Assembly (NCBI GenBank): GCA_035499295.1
Contig: DATJZG010000040.1
Span: 29,646 to 93,645, forward strand
Direction of reading: 5' to 3'
Source of the DNA: DATJZG01 sp035499295
GTDB taxonomy: Bacteria > Myxococcota > Myxococcia > Myxococcales > Anaeromyxobacteraceae
Length of the DNA: 64,000 nt
In this document: piece after piece, positions 59,938 through 64,000 of the stretch
Layout: the number at the start of each line of letters is the position of its first letter
How positions within the stretch are numbered: position 1 is the stretch's first letter
The notes under the pieces: model-generated
The model's database searches: none
What the model was told of the DNA's origin: nothing
What the model saw: only the letters and a program-made list of their open reading frames with translations
Translations under genes and position numbers: made by a program

Positions 59938-62487
59938 TCAGGCGGCCCGCGGCTCGCCCGCGACGCGCTCGACCACCTCCCTCAGGAGGGTGAAGTCGAA
60001 GGGTTTCTCGACACAGGGGTTGGGCGCGTGCGCGAGGAACTCCCGGGCCCGGTCGGTGAAGGCTCCCCCGGTGATGAAGACGAAGCGGGCGGCGAGATCG
60101 GGGTCGAGGTGGCTCACCCGCTCGTGCAGGTCCATCCCCGTCATCTGCGGCATCATCAGATCGCAGAGGAATACGTCGAAGCGCTCGCGGCGCTCGAGCC
60201 GCGCGAGCGCGTCGGCCGCCGATGGGGCGGTGACGACGTGATGGGAGCCCCCCAACGCACGCGAGATGGCGCGCGCCACCAGCGGGTCGTCGTCGACCAC
60301 CAACACCCGGGCGCGCGCGTCCCGCGGCCGCTCCGGCGCTCGCACCTCGGGCCGCGCCCCGGGGGTCTCGGCCGGTCCGCTCGGCGGCAACAGCACCCGG
60401 AACGTGGTGCCGCGCCCGACCTCGCTCTCGACCGCGATCCGGCCCCCGGAGTCGGTGACGATCCCGTGCGCGATGGCGAGCCCCAGGCCGGATCCCTCGC
60501 CGGGCGGCTTGGTGGTGAAGAAGGGCTCGAAGATGCGGGGCAGCACGTGCGGAGGAATGCCGGCGCCGCTGTCGCGGATCTCGATGCGGGCCCAGCCGGA
60601 CGGCTCGGTGCCGGCGTCGACGGCGATGACGTTGTCGGCGGCCTTCCCCTCCGGGATCGCCTGGGTGGCGTTGAGGAGGATGTTGAGGAAGACCTGGCCG
60701 AGCTCGTGGGTGTGGACGGAGACCGGGGGCATTGGCCCGATCCGCACCTGGAGGCGGGCGCGGTGCCGGATCTCGTTGTCCGCGATGCGGATGGCGGCGG
60801 CGAGCTCCTCGCCGATGTCGGCGGGGGCCCGGCTGCGCGCGCTCGGTCGCGAGAAAAGCTGCAGGCCGCGCACCACGTCGCGCACGCGCACCGCCCCTTC
60901 CCGCGCCTGCGCCAGCGCATCGGCCACATCGGGCTCCACCGGGCCGCTCGCCGGCACCTCAGAGAGCAGGTAGTCGAGGTTCGCGAGCACATAGGCGAGA
61001 GGGTTGTTGATCTCGTGGGCCACGCCGGCGGCCAGCGTTCCCAGGCTCGCCATGCGCTCGGAGCGCTCGAGCTGGGCCTGCAGCTTCCGGCGCTCGGTCA
61101 CGTCCGAGATCACGCCGGTGACGCGGCGGGCTCCGCCCCGCCTGTCCCGCTGGCTGGCGCGCCCCCGCATGAGGAGCCAGCGCACGCCCCCGGCCGACTC
61201 CGGCGTGCGGAACTCCGCCTCGAAGAGCGGAGCCTCCCCGGAGCGATGGCTCTCGAGCCGGGCGCAGACCTCCGGCCGGTCGCTCGGGTGGGCGAGGGCG
61301 CCGAGGACCTCCTGCGCGTCCCCGGTGAGGAGGGGGTTGGGGATCCCCATCTCCCCTGCGGGGACGTCGATGGAGAGGCGTCCCGCGGCGAGGTCCCAGT
61401 CCCACACGTAGTGGGTGCCGGAGAGGGCCAGCCGGAAGCGTTCCTCGCTCTCCGCCAGGGCGTCCCGTGCGTCGGTGAGCGCGCGATGCTGCCGCACCTC
61501 GTGTCGCCACCAGAGCGCCAGGGCGACTCCGCAGGCGACCAGCAGGGCGAGCAGCAACGCCGCGATCCACACCGCCGGTCCGAGGATGGGCGCCTCGATC
61601 TCGGCGAGGTCCATGCGGGTGGCGAGGCTCCAGTCCGATCCGGGGATGCGCCGCGCCGCGGCGAGGATGGGCGTGCCGCGGTAGTCCACTCCCGCGAACA
61701 CCCCCTCCTCTCCCCGCGCCGCGCGCACGGCGCCGCGGCGGAGGTCGGAGAGCGGGATCCGCGTCTTGAGCGCCCAGCCCCTCAGGTACCGGGGCTCGGT
61801 GACGAAGAGAGCCGCGTCTCCGTCGGGCCGAACGATGACGCTCTCGGCCGTGGCGCTCGGGACCGGCCAGCTGCCGACGACCGAGGCGAGAAAAGGGCCC
61901 GCGTCCCGCCGCGCGTACACCAGGGCGGTCGGGTCGCCGGCCCTGTCCCGCACGGCGAGGGCGATGTCGAGGCGCGGCGACCCCTCGGACGGGTCGGCCA
62001 CGAGAGCCGACTGAGGGCCCGGGCTGCGGAGGGCGAGCGCGACGAGCGCGGGGTCGTACGGGGGGGAGGGCCGTTCGGTCGCCACCGACTCGAGCACCGG
62101 CTGGCCGTCGCCTGTCAAGAGCGCCAGCCGGTCATAGCCGTGGCGGACGAGGAAGTTGTCGAGGATGGCCTCGGCGTGCTCGCGGGTCACCCCGCGCCGC
62201 AGCGTGCGCAGGGCGGCGACCTCGGTGACGAAGGGGTAGGAGGCGACGTAGACGGCGTCCTTCTCGCCGTCGGCCCGCCAGGAGGCGATGGCCTTCACCT
62301 TGAGGGCAGCGACCGAGTCGAGCTCGGCGGCGCCTCGGCGCCGCGCTCCCTCTCGCATGGAGTCGTGCAGGAAGAGGCCGGCGACCACGATCCCGAGCGC
62401 GGCCAGCGCGAAGACCGTGAGGGGCACCCGCAGCCGCGCCCCCTCCTCCGTCGGGGCGCGAACGAGCAGATTCGGCGGTGGGCTCAC
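59938..62487 (-). CDS. Hybrid histidine kinase with dCache-like sensor, PAS and receiver
   Basis: 849 aa from a GTG at 62487. Transmembrane helices about 20-42 and 303-325 flank a periplasmic sensor. PAS-type domain about 350-470 (ALSGTHYVWDWDLAAGRLSID), HisKA phospho-acceptor in LAAGVAHEINNPLAYV, HATPase with LLNATQAIPEG, DSGAGIPPH and GSGLGLAIAHGIV, and receiver about 725-840 with the Asp in DVFLCDLMMP and Lys in CVEKPFD. The kinase and receiver in one chain suggest an internal phosphorelay needing a separate HPt protein, none of which is adjacent. Confidence 0.94.
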   Translation of the reverse strand: MSPPPNLLVRAPTEEGARLRVPLTVFALAALGIVVAGLFLHDSMREGARRRGAAELDSVAALKVKAIASWRADGEKDAVYVASYPFVTEVAALRTLRRGVTREHAEAILDNFLVRHGYDRLALLTGDGQPVLESVATERPSPPYDPALVALALRSPGPQSALVADPSEGSPRLDIALAVRDRAGDPTALVYARRDAGPFLASVVGSWPVPSATAESVIVRPDGDAALFVTEPRYLRGWALKTRIPLSDLRRGAVRAARGEEGVFAGVDYRGTPILAAARRIPGSDWSLATRMDLAEIEAPILGPAVWIAALLLALLVACGVALALWWRHEVRQHRALTDARDALAESEERFRLALSGTHYVWDWDLAAGRLSIDVPAGEMGIPNPLLTGDAQEVLGALAHPSDRPEVCARLESHRSGEAPLFEAEFRTPESAGGVRWLLMRGRASQRDRRGGARRVTGVISDVTERRKLQAQLERSERMASLGTLAAGVAHEINNPLAYVLANLDYLLSEVPASGPVEPDVADALAQAREGAVRVRDVVRGLQLFSRPSARSRAPADIGEELAAAIRIADNEIRHRARLQVRIGPMPPVSVHTHELGQVFLNILLNATQAIPEGKAADNVIAVDAGTEPSGWARIEIRDSGAGIPPHVLPRIFEPFFTTKPPGEGSGLGLAIAHGIVTDSGGRIAVESEVGRGTTFRVLLPPSGPAETPGARPEVRAPERPRDARARVLVVDDDPLVARAISRALGGSHHVVTAPSAADALARLERRERFDVFLCDLMMPQMTGMDLHERVSHLDPDLAARFVFITGGAFTDRAREFLAHAPNPCVEKPFDFTLLREVVERVAGEPRAA

Positions 62488-62674
62488 GCACGGTCATTGT
62501 GGCACCAGCCTTCGAATCCCGAAAGACGGGGATCCGGGCACCGGGTGCGCCGCTGTGCGCGCGGCGCCCACCGCGGAGGGCTCTTCGCCTCCGGGCAGTG
62601 CGGCCGGTCGCCTCGCTGGCCCGCGGGAGCGGGGCGAAGGAGCCGAAGTAGACGGGCCGGGGCGGCCCGACCCG

Positions 62675-62680
62675 TATAGA
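62675..62680 (+). promoter_or_regulatory. -10-like TATAGA before the PilT-like gene
   Basis: Ends 8 nt before the GTG at 62689; no Shine-Dalgarno. Again consistent with a leaderless transcript, but the last base is not T and no -35 is clear. Confidence 0.3.
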
Positions 62681-62688
62681 CTCGGGCC

Positions 62689-63906
62689 GTGAGCGAGAAG
62701 CGCTTGAGCGCGTTGGTGAGCGCGGCCAAGGCGGCCCAGGCGAGCGACCTGCACCTGGAGTCGGGACTCCCCGCCTGCCTTCGGGTGCGGGGACAGCTGC
62801 GCAGCGTCGGCGACCCGATCGACGGGCGCGAGCTCTCGCAAATGGCGCGCGCCCTGGTGGGGGAGGAGCGATGGGCCGGGTTCCTGGAGCGCCGCTCCTG
62901 CGACCTGGCTCGCACGCTCGAGGGCGTCCGCTGTCGCATCAACGTGCTCTGCACCTCGCGCGGGGTGGGCCTGGCGATCCGGTTCCTGGCGGCCTTCCAG
63001 GCGACCCTGGAGCGCCTGAACCTCCACCCCGACCTGGCCCGCCTCGTGAGGCCCCACCACGGCCTGGTCATCGTCAGCGGGCCCACCGGCTCGGGGAAGT
63101 CGAGCACGCTCGCCGCCCTGGTCCAGGAAGTGAACGCCCGCGAGACGCGCCACGTGGTCACCCTGGAGTCTCCCATCGAGTATGTGCTCGCCCCCCGCCA
63201 GTCCTTCATCCGGCAGCGGGAGGTGGGCCGCGACACCCCCACCTTCGAGCAGGGGCTCTACGACGCCATGCGCGAGGACCCCGACGTCCTGGTGGTGGGG
63301 GAGCTCCGGGACGCGGAGACGATGCGGCTCACGCTCAACGCCGCCGAGACGGGTCACCTCGTCCTCACCACCCTGCACTCGTCCAGCGCAGCCGAGGCCC
63401 TGCAGCGGATCGTGGGCGCCTTCCCGGCCGAGGTGCAAGGCGGGGTCTGCGCTCAATTGGCGGACTGCCTCGTCGCCGTCGTCTGCCAGCGCCTGCGGTA
63501 CCTCCCGGAGTGGAACACCCGAGCCGCCGAGTGTGAGGTGGCGCTCGCGACGCAGAGCGTGAAAGCGATCGTCCGCCAAGGGCAATTCTTCAAGCTCCAG
63601 ACCGCCCTCGAGACCGGTGGCAACGAGGGCTGCTGGACGTTTCAGCGATACCGGGAATGGCTCGACAAGCGCAGGGAATGGCGCGAGCCCTTCTCAGGCC
63701 CGCCCGAACCCGAACCCCGGCTCGAGGACGCGAGCGTCCTGGATGCGCCGGTGCCCCCGCGGCAGCGGGGCGCTCGTGCGCCGGCGGTGAGTTCGCCCGC
63801 GAAAGGACCGCCGCCGGGGTCTCCGCAGCAGGAGGTCCTCGAGATCCAGCCGGGGGACGAGGACCTGGCTCGGATCCTCTCCGAGCTCGAGAAGTCGGAC
63901 GACTGA
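62689..63906 (+). CDS. PilT/PilU-like type IV pilus ATPase
   Basis: 405 aa, GTG start. N-terminal PAS-like domain with SDLHLESGLPACLRVRG, Walker A GPTGSGKSST, Asp box (LESPIEYV), Walker B region DPDVLVVGELRDAETM, and a His box with LTTLHSSSAAEAL. The C-terminal 80 residues are Pro/Arg/Glu-rich and disordered, longer than in typical PilT, and end ARILSELEKSDD. PilT-type motors retract pili and drive twitching. No other pilus gene is in the window. Confidence 0.9.
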   Translation: MSEKRLSALVSAAKAAQASDLHLESGLPACLRVRGQLRSVGDPIDGRELSQMARALVGEERWAGFLERRSCDLARTLEGVRCRINVLCTSRGVGLAIRFLAAFQATLERLNLHPDLARLVRPHHGLVIVSGPTGSGKSSTLAALVQEVNARETRHVVTLESPIEYVLAPRQSFIRQREVGRDTPTFEQGLYDAMREDPDVLVVGELRDAETMRLTLNAAETGHLVLTTLHSSSAAEALQRIVGAFPAEVQGGVCAQLADCLVAVVCQRLRYLPEWNTRAAECEVALATQSVKAIVRQGQFFKLQTALETGGNEGCWTFQRYREWLDKRREWREPFSGPPEPEPRLEDASVLDAPVPPRQRGARAPAVSSPAKGPPPGSPQQEVLEIQPGDEDLARILSELEKSDD

Positions 63907-64000
63907 CCTTTTCGCGCCGCCCACGTCGGCGCGCTCCAGGGCGGAGTCGCGGGGGGGGGCCACGGGGGCGCCCTTGCCCGGTCTGGTGCCGCTCAAGGCG
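63907..64000. other. No gene visible at the right edge
   Basis: 94 bp of GC-rich sequence after the PilT-like stop, ending at the window edge. Nothing supportable is seen. Confidence 0.5.

Noticed and set aside
1..64000. tRNA, rRNA, insertion sequence, prophage or plasmid origin
   Set aside because: No T-loop-like GGTTCRA pattern in context, no transposase or integrase, no terminal inverted repeats and no iterons were seen by eye.

Overview
The DNA is very GC-rich with strong third-position GC. It carries FHA and Hanks-type kinases, hybrid histidine kinases, a c-type-heme HAMP sensor, small ferredoxins and a modular PKS/NRPS. This points to a myxobacterium (Myxococcota), perhaps near Anaeromyxobacter. 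That placement is inferred from gene content; no rRNA gene lies in the window.

Layout. (1) 1-14438 (+): the 3' part of a biosynthetic operon. It holds a PKS module fused to a class III aminotransferase (beta-amino acid chemistry, as in iturin/mycosubtilin synthases), then a C-A-PCP-C-A*-PCP NRPS whose second A domain has lost its catalytic motifs and which has no thioesterase. Two alpha/beta hydrolases with unusual nucleophile elbows, an Sfp-type phosphopantetheinyl transferase and a hexapeptide acyltransferase follow. (2) 14490-17525: a secreted barnase-type RNase with its barstar, coupled to a TrmJ-like methyltransferase; then a MarR regulator divergent from a CitE-like lyase. (3) 17559-20773: a peptide-rich accessory stretch with a 103-aa secreted protein, a 49-aa peptide, two paralogous 61-aa membrane peptides, a lipase-like hydrolase and a 55-aa precursor with a textbook double-glycine leader. 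(4) 21038-27363: an ECF-like sigma factor with a secreted unknown, divergent from an FHA-kinase; a haem sensor; a second kinase. (5) 27706-34676: a type I export system made of an HlyD adaptor, an ABC transporter with an active-looking C39 leader peptidase, a second ABC transporter with a dead C39 domain, and a TolC protein. This is the machinery expected to cleave and export the double-glycine precursor 7 kb away. (6) 35032-44524: mostly metabolic and housekeeping genes (NUDIX, a frameshifted TMEM175 channel, methyltransferase, AI-2E permease, hydroxypyruvate isomerase plus tartronate-semialdehyde reductase, DUF72, lytic transglycosylase, flavin reductase). (7) 44816-50995: a 2059-residue secreted protein with a beta-propeller, pentapeptide repeats and eight Ig-like repeats. 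(8) 51078-63906: TPR protein, MsrA, nitronate-monooxygenase-like protein, a binding protein with a hybrid histidine kinase, ferredoxin, MsrB, a second hybrid kinase and a PilT-like ATPase.

The most interesting candidate system is the double-glycine precursor (20606-20773) with the dual-ABC exporter. The next is the termination end of the PKS-NRPS: a degenerate A domain, no TE, and two alpha/beta hydrolases with Arg and Cys in place of the nucleophile Ser. Several genes (14490, 16659, 27363, 35032, 62689) have a TANNNT-like hexamer 8-9 nt before the start codon and no Shine-Dalgarno of their own, which suggests leaderless transcripts.
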